Positions 17,775-28,060 of a DNA stretch of 64,000 nt are shown in pieces (the first letter of the stretch is position 1; the number at the start of each line of letters is the position of its first letter). Position numbers and translations under genes: made by a program. Origin of the DNA: Bacteroidia bacterium (GTDB lineage Bacteria; Bacteroidota; Bacteroidia; Flavobacteriales; Flavobacteriaceae); contig JAUIDI010000001.1 of the NCBI GenBank assembly GCA_030428705.1, forward strand, positions 901,427-965,426. Direction: 5' to 3'. A model generated the notes under the pieces. It searched no databases. It was not told where the DNA came from and worked only from the letters and a program-made list of their open reading frames with translations.

Positions 17775-18143
17775 ATGATAAACTCGGAAAACTTCATAAA
17801 ACGTTTGGAGGAGATATTTCGTTATTATGGAATATCAGCTTCCGTATTTGCCGATAAGATCAACGTACAACGTTCGAGTATTTCCCATTTGCTTTCCGGA
17901 AGGAACAAACCCAGTTTGGAGTTTGTACTTAAATTGACAAAAACGTTTCCCGAAGTAGATTTATATTGGTTACTGGATGGCAAGGGCACTTTCCCTTCGG
18001 ATACTTCGAAAGCGGAGCACCCTACCCCAAGCGAGCCTACCGCCCAAAATGAAAGCCAACGGAAATCTTTAAAGTCCGACAAACAAATAGACCGGATAGT
18101 CATTTTTTATACAAATGGAAGTTTTGAATCTTTCAATCCATGA
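17775..18143 (+). CDS. XRE-type helix-turn-helix regulator
   Basis: The 122-residue protein has a clear Cro/CI HTH domain at residues about 8-65 (ASVFADKINVQRSSISHLLSGRNKPSLEFVLKL) with the family PEVDLYWLLDGKG ending. A disordered Ser/Thr/Glu-rich linker and a short strand (DRIVIFYTNGSFESFNP) follow. This is a common Flavobacteriia layout for small regulators of unknown target. It is preceded by a long AT-rich region, which may contain its operators. Confidence 0.88.
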   Translation: MINSENFIKRLEEIFRYYGISASVFADKINVQRSSISHLLSGRNKPSLEFVLKLTKTFPEVDLYWLLDGKGTFPSDTSKAEHPTPSEPTAQNESQRKSLKSDKQIDRIVIFYTNGSFESFNP

Positions 18144-18212
18144 TTCTTTGGCCATGACCAGTTGTTCATGGTAAAGTTATCGATCAAGAAATAAAATCCG
18201 TTATTTTGCAAC

Positions 18213-18590
18213 ATGACAAAACAAATGTTGCTTTTGGTTCTTTTAGGAGTTACCCTGACATCGTGCCACCAGCCTGAAAGAAACTGTAAGGCCTATAGAA
18301 ATGGGGAGTTTTCTTTTGACTATGTGGTCGATGGTGTCAACAAAACGGGCAAATTCACGAGACAGGGGGATTTAAGTATCGAATATTACGACGGAAAAAT
18401 CGACAGCTCTTCGGTACGATGGATCAACGATTGCGAATATGTGGTCAAGAAGATAAATCCGAAAAACAAATCGGAAGAGCAGTCCATACACATGAAAATA
18501 TTGTTCACAACGGATAATTCTTATACATTTGAGTATAACGTTGTTGGCGACAACAATAAATCCAGAGGAACCGCCATCAAAACCAACTAA
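18213..18590 (+). CDS. small lipoprotein of unknown function
   Basis: The 125-residue protein begins with a lipoprotein signal (lipobox LTSC, Cys18) and continues as an all-beta domain with repeated strand-turn units (GEFSFDYVVDGVNKTGKFTRQ). The family is, as I recall, often labelled DNA topoisomerase IV in databases. That label is wrong on its face: there is no catalytic domain and the protein is exported; the real topoisomerase IV genes are at 21.4-26.1 kb. It lies 11 bases before terC and is likely co-transcribed. Confidence 0.8.
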   Translation: MTKQMLLLVLLGVTLTSCHQPERNCKAYRNGEFSFDYVVDGVNKTGKFTRQGDLSIEYYDGKIDSSSVRWINDCEYVVKKINPKNKSEEQSIHMKILFTTDNSYTFEYNVVGDNNKSRGTAIKTN

Positions 18591-18601
18591 ACACTAAAAC
18601 C

Positions 18602-19423
18602 ATGTTTGAAATCTTTGCAAGTCCGGATGCGTGGATCGCCCTTTTGACCTTGACGTTTTTGGAAATCGTTCTTGGAATCGATAACATAATCTTCATATCA
18701 ATAGCGGCCGACAAATTGGAAAAGGCCCAGCGTAAAAAGGCCACGAACATCGGACTAGTGCTGGCTATGGTCATGCGGATTATTTTGTTGTTCGGAATTA
18801 CTTGGCTTACGGCCATGAAAAAACCCTTTTGGGAGTTTGAACACGACTGGATATCGGGTGGAATCAGTGGGCAGGCGTTAATACTTTTTGCAGGCGGACT
18901 TTTTCTATTGTTCAAGAGTACGCGCGAAATTCATGAAAAGGTAGAACACAAGGGCCACGATGAAGTTGAAGTAAAAAGGTCTCAATCGACTTCGCTTACG
19001 AAAGCCATTGTACAGATAACCCTAATCAACATCGTTTTTTCCTTTGATTCGATTTTAACGGCCATAGGAATGACCAATGGCATATCGCCAAATCCGAATG
19101 ACGCGCTTGTATTGATGATCATCGCGGTCGTAATTTCCGTGTTGATAATGATGCTTTTTGCCAATCCTGTTGGGGAATTCGTCAACAAACATCCATCAAT
19201 TCAGATTTTGGGACTCTCGTTCTTGATCCTAATCGGTTTTATGCTGATAGCCGAAGCGGCACATATCGGCCATCTTGTTGTGTTTGGTCAAGAGGTAGGG
19301 GTTATTCCTAAAGGATATCTCTATTTCGCCATTGCCTTTTCGCTATTGGTCGAATTTTTGGATCTGCGGATGAAGAAAAACACAAAATCGGAAATTCGGG
19401 AGATTACCGAGAGCGAACAATAA
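18602..19423 (+). CDS. TerC family integral membrane protein
   Basis: TerC/Alx-type transporters are linked to manganese export and metal or tellurite resistance. The 273 residues hold about seven membrane segments, with conserved acidic residues in the membrane (FLEIVLGIDNIIFIS near residue 20 and VFSFDSILTAIGM near 145) that are typical metal-coordinating positions. The central cytoplasmic loop is charged (HEKVEHKGHDEVEVKRSQS). Precise cargo cannot be assigned. Confidence 0.92.
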   Translation: MFEIFASPDAWIALLTLTFLEIVLGIDNIIFISIAADKLEKAQRKKATNIGLVLAMVMRIILLFGITWLTAMKKPFWEFEHDWISGGISGQALILFAGGLFLLFKSTREIHEKVEHKGHDEVEVKRSQSTSLTKAIVQITLINIVFSFDSILTAIGMTNGISPNPNDALVLMIIAVVISVLIMMLFANPVGEFVNKHPSIQILGLSFLILIGFMLIAEAAHIGHLVVFGQEVGVIPKGYLYFAIAFSLLVEFLDLRMKKNTKSEIREITESEQ

Positions 19424-19432
19424 TTCAAAAAG

Positions 19433-19978
19433 ATGGACAAGGCGCTTCAAACCATGATAGACAATATGCCCGAGAAGACGGGAAAATCCCTTGGAGAATG
19501 GAAAGCGCTTATGAAAGCGAAAACTTTTGAAAAACATTCGCAAGCGGTCAACTTTCTTAAAAAGGAACACGGTGTCACCCACGGCTACGCCAACACCATA
19601 GTACTCCTATCAAAAGAGGACGAGGTCGATGACAACGATCTGGTAACGGCCCAATACAAGGGAAAAGAAAGTTTGTTGCCCATTTATGATAAGCTAATCG
19701 CCGTAATCGAAAATCTTGGCGGCGATGTCCAGAAATCACCCAAAAAGACAAGTGTAAGCCTCATAAGGAACAAACAATTCGCTTTGATAAAGCCTGCCAC
19801 AAAAACAAGAATCGACTTGGGACTCAAAATTCGCGATAAGGGCACTACGGAAAGATTGGAAAATTCAGGACCCTTTGGAACCATGTGTACCCATAGGGTA
19901 AGAATCGGGTCGCTAGAAGAAATCGACGAAGAACTTTTGAATTGGTTGCGAGAGGCCTATGAACAGGCCGGTAATTGA
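19433..19978 (+). CDS. DUF4287/DUF5655 domain protein
   Basis: The 181-residue soluble protein has an N-terminal DUF4287 segment (about 1-65; TGKSLGEWKALMKA and EHGVTHGYANTIVLLS) and a C-terminal DUF5655 segment (about 80-180; VSLIRNKQFALIKPATKTRIDLGLK, with THRVRI). DUF5655 resembles nucleic-acid-related or transport domains in other proteins, but no activity is established. It follows terC by 9 bases, so the lipoprotein, terC and this gene form a small operon. Confidence 0.88.
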   Translation: MDKALQTMIDNMPEKTGKSLGEWKALMKAKTFEKHSQAVNFLKKEHGVTHGYANTIVLLSKEDEVDDNDLVTAQYKGKESLLPIYDKLIAVIENLGGDVQKSPKKTSVSLIRNKQFALIKPATKTRIDLGLKIRDKGTTERLENSGPFGTMCTHRVRIGSLEEIDEELLNWLREAYEQAGN

Positions 19979-20001
19979 CGACAATATGGTTAAATGAATC
20001 T

Positions 20002-20958
20002 TCAGTTCGGTCGTTCGAACACCATATCAGGATTCATTTTCTTTTGCTTTTCAAACAAGTGTTGCTGTTGTTTTACGGTCAAAGTACTGCCATCATGGCT
20101 CCAGCCCGGGGGACCAAAAATGTACATGAATTTATGCCATAGTTTTGGGGATTTCTTTACATCCTTCCAAATATCCTTGTATTCATGGGTCAAAATCTCT
20201 ATCGGATTATGGTTTTTTGGAGGATGGATGACTCCATATTGTACTTCGATATCATCATCAAGTTCCTTCCAAGTACCGAAGAGCTTGTCGAAAATATTCA
20301 GAAAACCTCCATGATTTTTGTCCAAATACTCGACATTTTGTGCATGATGAACTTGGTGCATTGTATGGGTGTTGAATATTTTTTCTATAATCCCCATCTT
20401 CGGCACATATTGCGAATGTAATTGAAACTGCCACAAAGCTTCGATACCGAGACAGACCATCACTACTTCTGGTGGAAAACCTACTGCCGGCAACCACATA
20501 TAGAATAACGGTTTGTAGAGAATTGTAAACCATCCGTTTCGAACGGCGGTACCCAAATTAAAATTGTCGGAAGAGTGATGCACGATATGGGCGGCCCACA
20601 AAACACGAATCTCGTGATTGGCCCTGTGGAACCAGTAATAGGTGAAATCGTCCGCCAATTGACAGAGCAAAAACACCCACCAAGCATAGCCGAATGATTT
20701 ATATCCCATAAGATTGGTCCGCACCCCATCAATCTCGGGATTAAAAAAATCGAAAGTCACTTCAAAAAGTACAATGGCAAAGACAACCTTGAAAAACGGT
20801 CCGATGATCGCCGAACCTACTCCCATGAATCCACTGGCGAACAAATCCTTCCATTCGTACAGATCATCATCTCCGTGGGTCTTGCTATAGGTGAGCTCCA
20901 AGAGGATAAAAGCAATAAAACATGGTACGCCGTAAACCAGGGGGTTGGTAAAATCCAT
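20002..20958 (-). CDS. sterol desaturase/fatty acid hydroxylase family membrane protein
   Basis: This is a di-iron membrane oxygenase of 318 residues. The histidine clusters are HRANHE (near residue 112), HIVHHSSDNFN (near 125) and HTMHQVHHAQN (near 205), matching the HxxxH, HxxHH, HxxHH scheme. Four to five membrane segments surround them. Substrates in Bacteroidetes are unknown; candidates are lipids, carotenoids or hopanoid-like molecules. A second, diverged member is encoded at 38113-38991. Confidence 0.9.
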   Translation of the reverse strand: MDFTNPLVYGVPCFIAFILLELTYSKTHGDDDLYEWKDLFASGFMGVGSAIIGPFFKVVFAIVLFEVTFDFFNPEIDGVRTNLMGYKSFGYAWWVFLLCQLADDFTYYWFHRANHEIRVLWAAHIVHHSSDNFNLGTAVRNGWFTILYKPLFYMWLPAVGFPPEVVMVCLGIEALWQFQLHSQYVPKMGIIEKIFNTHTMHQVHHAQNVEYLDKNHGGFLNIFDKLFGTWKELDDDIEVQYGVIHPPKNHNPIEILTHEYKDIWKDVKKSPKLWHKFMYIFGPPGWSHDGSTLTVKQQQHLFEKQKKMNPDMVFERPN

Positions 20959-21007
20959 TTAAAATAATTTTCGCCTAAAGATAATCGAATATAATTTGTA
21001 TGCAGAT

Positions 21008-21439
21008 TTATTTCTTCATATCCCTCAAAAGTTCGTTCTGCTCCTTCATCAATTTCTCCAAGTTCGACAACAATTCGATGTTCTTTGGGGTTTCGACCTC
21101 GGAGTCTTCTGGGTTCTCGGCCTTGTTGCGTATACGATTGATTCCCTTTAATAGGATAAAAATTGTGAACGCAACAATTGCGAAATCGACAAACACCTCG
21201 ATCAATTCACCATAGCCGATAGCGACCTCTTCTACGGCGTCCGTTCCTTCCCTGAGAATCAATTTTTTGTTCGATAAATTGACTCCATCGGTAGCAAGTG
21301 ACAAAGGGGGCATTATGATTTTTTTGACCAAAGTATTGACCACTGCATTGAAAGAGGCACCGATGATAATCCCGATGGCCATGTCGATCATATTTCCTTT
21401 GATCGCAAAATTCTTGAACTCCTGTATAAAGTTTTTCAT
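21008..21439 (-). CDS. mscL: large-conductance mechanosensitive channel
   Basis: MscL is the pentameric osmotic emergency valve. The 143 residues show the N-terminal amphipathic helix and TM1 (FAIKGNMIDMAIGIIIGASF), a periplasmic loop, TM2 (IEVFVDFAIVAFTIFILLKG) and a charged C-terminal helix. It follows parC by 6 bases, so it is probably in the parE-parC transcript. Confidence 0.96.
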   Translation of the reverse strand: MKNFIQEFKNFAIKGNMIDMAIGIIIGASFNAVVNTLVKKIIMPPLSLATDGVNLSNKKLILREGTDAVEEVAIGYGELIEVFVDFAIVAFTIFILLKGINRIRNKAENPEDSEVETPKNIELLSNLEKLMKEQNELLRDMKK

Positions 21440-21445
21440 GACGTT

Positions 21446-24220
21446 CTAGAAAAGTGTCGTTTGCCCATCACCATCCGCTTCCTTATCATTATCCAGCGCG
21501 GTTTCGTCCGGTTTCGAGGATTCTTCTTGTTTATCGTTTTTTGTGGAAGAAGGCACATTTTCTTCATCAACGACCTCTATTTCTTCCGGTGGTTGTTGTG
21601 GCGGAGGTTCGTACGGTAATGCCTCAAGGGCGTTGATTTCCAACACTTTTTCTTTGGTCAATTGGTTACCCATTGCCGTTATTCCCTTTACCGCAATGAA
21701 TTCTTCCAGGTTCACCTCCATATTTTCCTTTCGCTCCTGCCCTCTTTTCTTTGCAAAGACTACCTCTGTTCGCGGTCGATAATCCGTAAAGATCGTTTCA
21801 AGATACGATTTTGGATGATCCGTAATGATCGATTCTTCCTTATCGAGATTCTCTATCAAAAAGCGTTTGACATAGAAAAGCTCTTTTTCCCCTTCCCAAT
21901 ATATGGCCGTCAAGGGTTTGACAGGATCCCATTTTTCAAGTACGATCATATCGTCATCAAAACGCAAGGTCAACTCGGGAATAACCGTTTTTACAATTCC
22001 CTTTTGGTTTACGATAAGTAGCCGGTCATCGCTCGTAAAATCGCCTAAAAACTCGCCTCGTTCATCAATGTTCAGGCGCTGTACCGTGTCGTCGAACCAT
22101 AATTTTCGAGGTTTTAAGGTAGATAAGCCTTTCTCTTTCAGTTCAATACGTTTTACCGTGTATTTGGTGACAATATTTCCCTTTGATGCCCTGCCCTTGA
22201 TCAGCACATCGGCAAAATCCATGTCCCATTTCAATTTTTTGATGCTTCCGGCCTGACGTAGGTTGACCGTAACGATCTCTGCTTCCCCGTTTGGATTGGC
22301 CGAAAAATAAAGTACGTCCGTACCCGCTTTGCCATTGGTAAGATCGTACATTTTGTCACGTGTAATACTGGTGACGGCAAATCTTTTTATATACGTTGCG
22401 CCACCCCTTCCATCCTTGTAAATCATGTTATAGATGGTGCGCTTGTCTTTTTTCTTGAAAACGGCGACATGAATGATATTCTTACCCACAAATGTCTTGG
22501 AATCCACCTTGAATACCATCATCTTACCTTCTTTTGTGAAGGCGATGATGTCGTCGATATCGCTACAATCGGTAACATATTCATCACGCCTGAGCGAAGT
22601 TCCCACAAATCCTTCTTCACGGTTTACGTAGAGTTTGGTGTTGCGAATTACCACTTTGGTCGCCTCGATATCATCAAAAATCTTGATTTCAGACTTACGT
22701 TCGCGGCCTTTGCCGTATTTGTCCTTGAGATTTTTGAAATAATCGATGGAATATTCGATAAGATGGGCCAAATGGTGTTTGACTTCCGCTATTTTCTTTT
22801 CAAGGTTGTCAAGATTTTGCTGAGCCTTGTCGAGGTCGAATTTTGAGATTCGCTTGATTCTTATTTCGGTCAACCGAACAATATCATCTTCGGTAACGGC
22901 CCGCTTCAGATGTTTTATGTGTGGCTTTAGTCCTTTATCGATAGCAGCGATTACGCCTTCCCAGGTCTCTTCTTCCTCGATATCCCGATAAATACGGTTC
23001 TCGATAAAGATCCGCTCTAAGGACGCGGCGTGCCACTGTTCTTCCAATTCGCCCAATTGCAGTTCAAGCTCTTGCTTCAGCAAATCGACGGTGGCGTCGG
23101 TAGATCGTTTGAGCATTTCTGTCACACCGATAAAGAGCGGTTTGTTGTCTTCAATGATACACGCCAAAGGCGATATGGAAGATTCACAGGCCGTAAAAGC
23201 ATACAATGCATCAATAGTTTTGTCAGGGGAGATTCCAGCAGGCAAATGCACCAAAATCTCGACTTCGGCCGCCGTATTGTCCTCGATTTTCTTGATTTTG
23301 ATCTTCCCTTTATCGTTCGCCTTAAGGATGGAATCTATTAAAGAAGAAGTATTGGTTCCATAAGGTATTTCATTGATTACCAATGTATTTTTATCTTGTT
23401 GGGATATGCGGGCACGAACACGTATTTTTCCACCTCGCATACCATCGTTGTAATTTTCGATATCGATAATGCCACCTGTCGGGAAATCGGGATACAACTT
23501 GAACCTTTTGCCTTCCAAATGTTTGATTGACGCATCGATCAGTTCATTGAAGTTGTGCGGAAGTATTTTTGTGGAAAGACCTACCGCAATACCCTCAGCC
23601 CCTTGGGCCAACAATAAGGGAAATTTTACCGGAAGATTTACGGGTTCCTTCTTTCTACCGTCATAGGAAAGTTGCCACTCCGTAATTTTCGGACTGAAAA
23701 CGACTTCCAAGGCAAACTTGGAAAGTCTTGCCTCTATATATCGCGAGGCAGCGGCACCATCTCCCGTGAGAATGTTCCCCCAGTTTCCCTGGGTGTCGAT
23801 CAAAAGGTCTTTCTGGCCGATCTGTACCATGGCATCCGCTATACTTGCATCGCCATGGGGGTGATACTGCATAGTGTGGCCCACTACGTTGGCCACTTTG
23901 TTATAACGGCCGTCGTCAAGTTCTTTCAGGGCATGCATGATCCGTCGCTGTACGGGTTTGAACCCATCTTCTATGGCCGGTACGGCACGCTCAAGGATAA
24001 CATAGGAAGCGTAGTCCAAGAACCAGTCCATGTACATTCCCGAAACACGTGTAAGTGCATCGTCATCGGCTACGTTTTCGTCACCTAAATTGTCACCTTC
24101 ACTGGAATTTAAGTCTGCATCATCATCGGTTGTTCCTTGATCTTCAGAAGACCCACCTGCTCCTTCATTTGGTAACCCTTCCTCTCCGGCGGGCAGGTTC
24201 AATTCGTCATTTTCCTCCAT
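21446..24220 (-). CDS. parC: DNA topoisomerase IV subunit A
   Basis: ParC is the breakage-reunion subunit of topoisomerase IV, which decatenates chromosomes. The 924 residues include a long acidic N-terminal extension (about 1-55), the winged-helix/tower core with catalytic Tyr in AAASRYIEARLSKFA near residue 155, a coiled-coil gate, and a C-terminal beta-pinwheel. Absence of a GyrA box and the parE neighbour favour ParC over GyrA. The C-terminus is again very acidic (DNDKEADGDGQTTLF); acidic tails at both ends are notable. It follows parE by 25 bases. Confidence 0.94.
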   Translation of the reverse strand: MEENDELNLPAGEEGLPNEGAGGSSEDQGTTDDDADLNSSEGDNLGDENVADDDALTRVSGMYMDWFLDYASYVILERAVPAIEDGFKPVQRRIMHALKELDDGRYNKVANVVGHTMQYHPHGDASIADAMVQIGQKDLLIDTQGNWGNILTGDGAAASRYIEARLSKFALEVVFSPKITEWQLSYDGRKKEPVNLPVKFPLLLAQGAEGIAVGLSTKILPHNFNELIDASIKHLEGKRFKLYPDFPTGGIIDIENYNDGMRGGKIRVRARISQQDKNTLVINEIPYGTNTSSLIDSILKANDKGKIKIKKIEDNTAAEVEILVHLPAGISPDKTIDALYAFTACESSISPLACIIEDNKPLFIGVTEMLKRSTDATVDLLKQELELQLGELEEQWHAASLERIFIENRIYRDIEEEETWEGVIAAIDKGLKPHIKHLKRAVTEDDIVRLTEIRIKRISKFDLDKAQQNLDNLEKKIAEVKHHLAHLIEYSIDYFKNLKDKYGKGRERKSEIKIFDDIEATKVVIRNTKLYVNREEGFVGTSLRRDEYVTDCSDIDDIIAFTKEGKMMVFKVDSKTFVGKNIIHVAVFKKKDKRTIYNMIYKDGRGGATYIKRFAVTSITRDKMYDLTNGKAGTDVLYFSANPNGEAEIVTVNLRQAGSIKKLKWDMDFADVLIKGRASKGNIVTKYTVKRIELKEKGLSTLKPRKLWFDDTVQRLNIDERGEFLGDFTSDDRLLIVNQKGIVKTVIPELTLRFDDDMIVLEKWDPVKPLTAIYWEGEKELFYVKRFLIENLDKEESIITDHPKSYLETIFTDYRPRTEVVFAKKRGQERKENMEVNLEEFIAVKGITAMGNQLTKEKVLEINALEALPYEPPPQQPPEEIEVVDEENVPSSTKNDKQEESSKPDETALDNDKEADGDGQTTLF

Positions 24221-24245
24221 TCAGAAGTATGCGTATTTATTTGAT

Positions 24246-26108
24246 TTATAATTTATCCTCTTCTACGAGGTCAACTTCTACTTTAAGGTTTTCGATTATG
24301 AATTTTTGACGGTCCGGTGTATTTTTGCCCATATAAAAATTCAACAATTCCTCTATCGACATCGCTTTGTCCAACATCACGGGTTCCAATCGGATATCGT
24401 CCCCGATAAAGTGTTGGAACTCATCGGGCGAAATTTCGCCCAACCCCTTAAATCGCGTTATCTCCGGTTTCCCGCTCAATTTTTCGATAGCATTCCTTCG
24501 TTCCTCCTCGCTATAGCAGTATATGGTCTCTTTTTTATTTCGGACCCGAAACAAAGGCGTTTGTAAAATGTACAGATGCCCCTCTTTGATCAGTTCCGGA
24601 AAAAATTGCAAAAAGAAGGTAATCAACAGCAATCGAATGTGCATTCCATCAACGTCGGCATCCGTAGCGATTACGATATTGTTATAGCGAAGATCCTCCA
24701 TAGACTCCTCGATGTTCAATGCAGCCTGCAGCAGGTTGAATTCCTCATTCTCATAAACGATTTTTTTCGACATTCCATAAGAATTCAACGGTTTGCCCCG
24801 AAGACTGAATACCGCCTGAGTATTCACGTCACGTGATTTTGTTATCGACCCCGAGGCCGAATCCCCTTCCGTAATAAAAAGCGTGGTGTCCAAACGATTA
24901 TCCTTTTTCATATCACCCAAATGCACACGGCAATCACGTAATTTTTTGTTGTGTACGCTTGATTTTTTGGCACGGTCACGAGCCAATTTGCGAATGCCCG
25001 AAAGCTCTTTTCGCTCTTTTTCGGCCATCATGATCTTACGCTGCAATTTTTCCGCCGTATCAGGATTTTTGTGCAGGTAATTATCAAGATATTTTCCGAC
25101 GAAGTCATTTATGTAGGTGCGTACCGTCGGGAAATCTCCGCCCATATCGGTAGAACCAAGCTTTGTCTTGGTCTGGCTTTCAAAAACGGGCTCCATCACC
25201 TTTATAGAAATGGCCGAAATAATGGACTTTCGAATATCGGAAGCATCGTAATTTTTGCCATAGAAATCGCGGACCGTCTTCACGATTGCCTCACGAAAGG
25301 CCGATTGGTGCGTTCCGCCCTGCGTTGTATGCTGCCCGTTTACAAAAGAATGGTATTCCTCACTGTATTGGGTCTTACTATGTGTTATCGCCACTTCGAT
25401 GTCATCACCTTTCAAATGGATGACCGGATAGAGCATATCATCGATATTGTTATTGTCTTCCAACAGATCCTTCAGTCCGTTTTCGGAATGGAACTTTTCC
25501 CCATTGAATACGATGGTCAGCCCCGGATTCAAATACACATAGTTCTTGAGCATACGCTCTACATATTCCGTACGGAACTTGTATTTTTTGAAAATGGTCT
25601 CGTCGGGAGTAAAAGAAACTTTCGTCCCTTTACGTTTTGAACTCGTCTCAGGCCCTTCTTCGGAAACAAGGTCCCCTTGCTTGAATCGGGCTGTCTTGAC
25701 CTGATTATCTCTGGTGGACTGCACTTCAAAAAAACTTGAAAGGGCATTGACGGCCTTCGTACCTACACCGTTTAGTCCGACCGATTTTTTAAAGGCACGG
25801 CTATCGTACTTGCCCCCAGTATTCATTTTCGAGACCACATCGACTACTTTGCCCAAAGGAATACCGCGGCCATAATCGCGGACTTTAACCAAGTTATCCC
25901 TGATACTGATCTCGATGGTCTTACCGGCACCCATTACAAATTCGTCGATACAGTTATCGATTGTTTCCTTTAATAAAATATAAATGCCATCATCGGCGGA
26001 AGATCCGTCGCCCAGTTTACCAATGTACATCCCAGGCCGCAATCGGATATGTTCCTTCCAATCGAGCGAACGAATGTTTTCTTCGGTATACTGGTTTTTT
26101 TCGGCCAT
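24246..26108 (-). CDS. parE: DNA topoisomerase IV subunit B
   Basis: ParE is the GHKL ATPase subunit of topoisomerase IV. In 620 residues it has ATP-binding elements ([38 protein letters not shown]), the transducer, and the TOPRIM domain with [11 protein letters not shown] and [14 protein letters not shown]. The length and the absence of the GyrB-specific insertion support ParE. It is the first gene of the parE-parC-mscL run. Confidence 0.95.
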   Translation of the reverse strand: MAEKNQYTEENIRSLDWKEHIRLRPGMYIGKLGDGSSADDGIYILLKETIDNCIDEFVMGAGKTIEISIRDNLVKVRDYGRGIPLGKVVDVVSKMNTGGKYDSRAFKKSVGLNGVGTKAVNALSSFFEVQSTRDNQVKTARFKQGDLVSEEGPETSSKRKGTKVSFTPDETIFKKYKFRTEYVERMLKNYVYLNPGLTIVFNGEKFHSENGLKDLLEDNNNIDDMLYPVIHLKGDDIEVAITHSKTQYSEEYHSFVNGQHTTQGGTHQSAFREAIVKTVRDFYGKNYDASDIRKSIISAISIKVMEPVFESQTKTKLGSTDMGGDFPTVRTYINDFVGKYLDNYLHKNPDTAEKLQRKIMMAEKERKELSGIRKLARDRAKKSSVHNKKLRDCRVHLGDMKKDNRLDTTLFITEGDSASGSITKSRDVNTQAVFSLRGKPLNSYGMSKKIVYENEEFNLLQAALNIEESMEDLRYNNIVIATDADVDGMHIRLLLITFFLQFFPELIKEGHLYILQTPLFRVRNKKETIYCYSEEERRNAIEKLSGKPEITRFKGLGEISPDEFQHFIGDDIRLEPVMLDKAMSIEELLNFYMGKNTPDRQKFIIENLKVEVDLVEEDKL

Positions 26109-26134
26109 TTGACGGGATTTTGGTTAAGTGGAGT

Positions 26135-26165
26135 TAAAGATAACACGACTTGTAAAAAGATAAAA
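26135..26165 (-). promoter_or_regulatory. promoter of parE-parC-mscL
   Basis: TATCTTTA (minus, 26142-26135) is one base from TAnnTTTG, and TTTT stands 19 bases upstream at the -33 position. It is about 27 bases before the parE ATG. Confidence 0.4.
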
Positions 26166-26237
26166 CCCTTAAAGGCTAAAGTAATTAACAATGAAAATGG
26201 GGGTTTTGTTGATATTGACCGTTTGTAGGAGGCTTGC

Positions 26238-27137
26238 TCAGTTAGTCTTCTTTTTTCTTGAAACCAAGGTCACGCCAGCAATTACGACGCACATACCAAA
26301 AATCTGAAGTGTGGTTATTCGCTCGTCTAAAAAGAAAAATGCCAAAATGATGGTCGATACAGGGCCCAGGCTTCCAAAAATAGAAAAAGTCGAAGCTCCC
26401 AATCGTTTAATGGCGCCGGATACCAAGAACGAGGGCAACAATGTAGAAAATAATGCCATGGCCAATCCTAAATAATAAACCTCTTTAGGATAATCGAATA
26501 AATCGAAATCCAGTACTAGGGAATAATGAAACAAAATACATAGCGTCGATACGATCATCGCATAAGAAGTGAAGCGAAGCACCCCGAATTTGGGAATCAG
26601 CCAACCACTACCGACCAAATATGCAGCGTAGGTAAAGGCACTTAGAAAAATCAAGAAACCGCCCCAATAGACCCCTTCTCCGGAAACCCCGATTTCATCC
26701 CAAAACGTAATCAGTACTCCAAAATAAGTGACGAGAATCGCCATAAATTGGTTCGAGGTCAGTCTTTTTTTGAAGAACAGCCAAGAAAGTAAGACCACAA
26801 TGGTAGGGTAAACAAAAAGAATGATCCGTTCTAAGCCCGCCTTGATGTATTGCAATCCCATAAAATCAAAAAGGCTTGCTAAATAATAGCCTAGAAAACC
26901 GAAAAGAAACAGCCACAAATAATATTTGGGTCTTAATTTCTGATCCGGTTCGGGTTTGGTAAACAGAAATATCGCTATATAGAAAGGTAAGGCGAAGACC
27001 ATACGGAACAAAAGCAAGGTCAAATGATCCACTTGGTAGGTATACGCCAATTTGACCATGACCGCCTTTGCGGAAAAAAGGATTACGCCCAAAATGGCGT
27101 AGACAATCCCAACTGAAAACGTTGAATTGTTTTTCAT
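26238..27137 (-). CDS. DMT-superfamily (EamA) transporter
   Basis: The 299-residue inner-membrane protein has ten predicted helices arranged as two EamA repeats (about 8-140 and 150-295), each ending in the characteristic FFLDERIT/FFKKRLT-type segment. EamA proteins export amino acids or metabolites or act as drug/metabolite carriers. No ligand can be assigned. It stands alone between parE and the secreted protein upstream. Confidence 0.9.
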   Translation of the reverse strand: MKNNSTFSVGIVYAILGVILFSAKAVMVKLAYTYQVDHLTLLLFRMVFALPFYIAIFLFTKPEPDQKLRPKYYLWLFLFGFLGYYLASLFDFMGLQYIKAGLERIILFVYPTIVVLLSWLFFKKRLTSNQFMAILVTYFGVLITFWDEIGVSGEGVYWGGFLIFLSAFTYAAYLVGSGWLIPKFGVLRFTSYAMIVSTLCILFHYSLVLDFDLFDYPKEVYYLGLAMALFSTLLPSFLVSGAIKRLGASTFSIFGSLGPVSTIILAFFFLDERITTLQIFGMCVVIAGVTLVSRKKKTN

Positions 27138-27210
27138 GAAGGAAAATTAGCCTTTGTGGATTTCTATATATTATGGGAGCAAAAGAAAATTACGATGTTC
27201 AATACAATTG

Positions 27211-27236
27211 AAAAAGCCCCAATCTTGGGGCTTTTT
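27211..27236 (-). terminator. intrinsic terminator (works on both strands)
   Basis: AAAAAGCCCCAA (27211-27222) and TTGGGGCTTTTT (27225-27236) form a perfect 12-bp hairpin with a two-base centre. It lies 27 bases after the stop of the secreted protein gene on the minus strand and has a T-tract in either orientation. Confidence 0.85.
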
Positions 27237-27262
27237 ATAAAAACGAACGTGACGCTGGTATA

Positions 27263-28060
27263 TCAGTCACACGTACAATCCACTTTTTTCCAAAGTTCAA
27301 CAGCTACGTCATCATGGTCGTCGATTTTCCAACCTGTGCCCATAAAATTGGCATGTGCCTTGGCCCATTCTGCTCCCCATTTTGGAGGAAACGCCAACAT
27401 GGTCTCAAGGTCCGGATAACCATACGCCCTTACGATGTCGAATGTGGAGCTTGTTCCCGAGGGTAGTACACGTTGGTACACCCCAAAGAATTGAATATCG
27501 TTACTATCGATCAGTTTTTGAACCACTGGGTTGACCAATTTCTTTTCCACTTTTACAAAATCATCGGGCGAAACACCCTTGTGAAGTTTATGCGAAGTGA
27601 GCCATTGTACATTTGGAAACCCGGGATTTTTTGCCAGCGCATCCTTTAATCGGTACACATCTTCTCTAACTACGTCCCTGAATGTAGCGGTATTTTGTAC
27701 AATTTTAATTTCTTCCTGGGATAAACCTTTCATATAGTCGGCAAACACATAATCGCCATAGAAACGGGCCATTTGAGCATCCCCATCTAAAATGGTTACC
27801 CCTATCATATTATAATCATTAGAAGTTCCAGCGTTGGGAACGGTATAAAGGCCCCAGCCCAAAATTTCGCCCTTATCGATACGATTATAATGGATTTTTT
27901 TCCAAGCCTTTTCCATTTTTATGTAGTCTTGGCCCATTCCTGGTTTTACCTTCATATAGGTACAGACCACAAAGGTCTTTTGTTCGTCTTGTCCTTGGGC
28001 ACTAGTAGAGAAGAGTACCAGGGCAACTATTAGCAACATTGTTTTTAATACATTTTTCAT
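27263..28060 (-). CDS. secreted protein with two ferredoxin-fold (dimeric barrel-like) halves
   Basis: The 265-residue protein carries a Sec signal peptide (residues 1-23, cleaved near SAQGQ). The mature part looks like two copies of an alpha+beta barrel unit: first FVVCTYMKVKPGMGQDYIKM with WGLYTVPNAG, then WLTSHKLHKGVSPDDFVKVE with FFGVYQRVLPSG. This resembles the NIPSNAP/ABM-type dimeric barrel superfamily, here fused in tandem. No catalytic residues are obvious; it ends in CTCD. It is divergent from a membrane histidine kinase gene. Family membership is inference from pattern only. Confidence 0.7.
   Translation of the reverse strand: MKNVLKTMLLIVALVLFSTSAQGQDEQKTFVVCTYMKVKPGMGQDYIKMEKAWKKIHYNRIDKGEILGWGLYTVPNAGTSNDYNMIGVTILDGDAQMARFYGDYVFADYMKGLSQEEIKIVQNTATFRDVVREDVYRLKDALAKNPGFPNVQWLTSHKLHKGVSPDDFVKVEKKLVNPVVQKLIDSNDIQFFGVYQRVLPSGTSSTFDIVRAYGYPDLETMLAFPPKWGAEWAKAHANFMGTGWKIDDHDDVAVELWKKVDCTCD

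Noticed and set aside
18213..18590. Labelling the lipoprotein as DNA topoisomerase IV
   Set aside because: No topoisomerase motif, exported by a lipobox signal; genuine parC and parE are elsewhere in the window.
25071..25640. 189-residue open frame opposite parE
   Set aside because: Lies fully within parE, whose GHKL and TOPRIM motifs are intact; no motif of its own.
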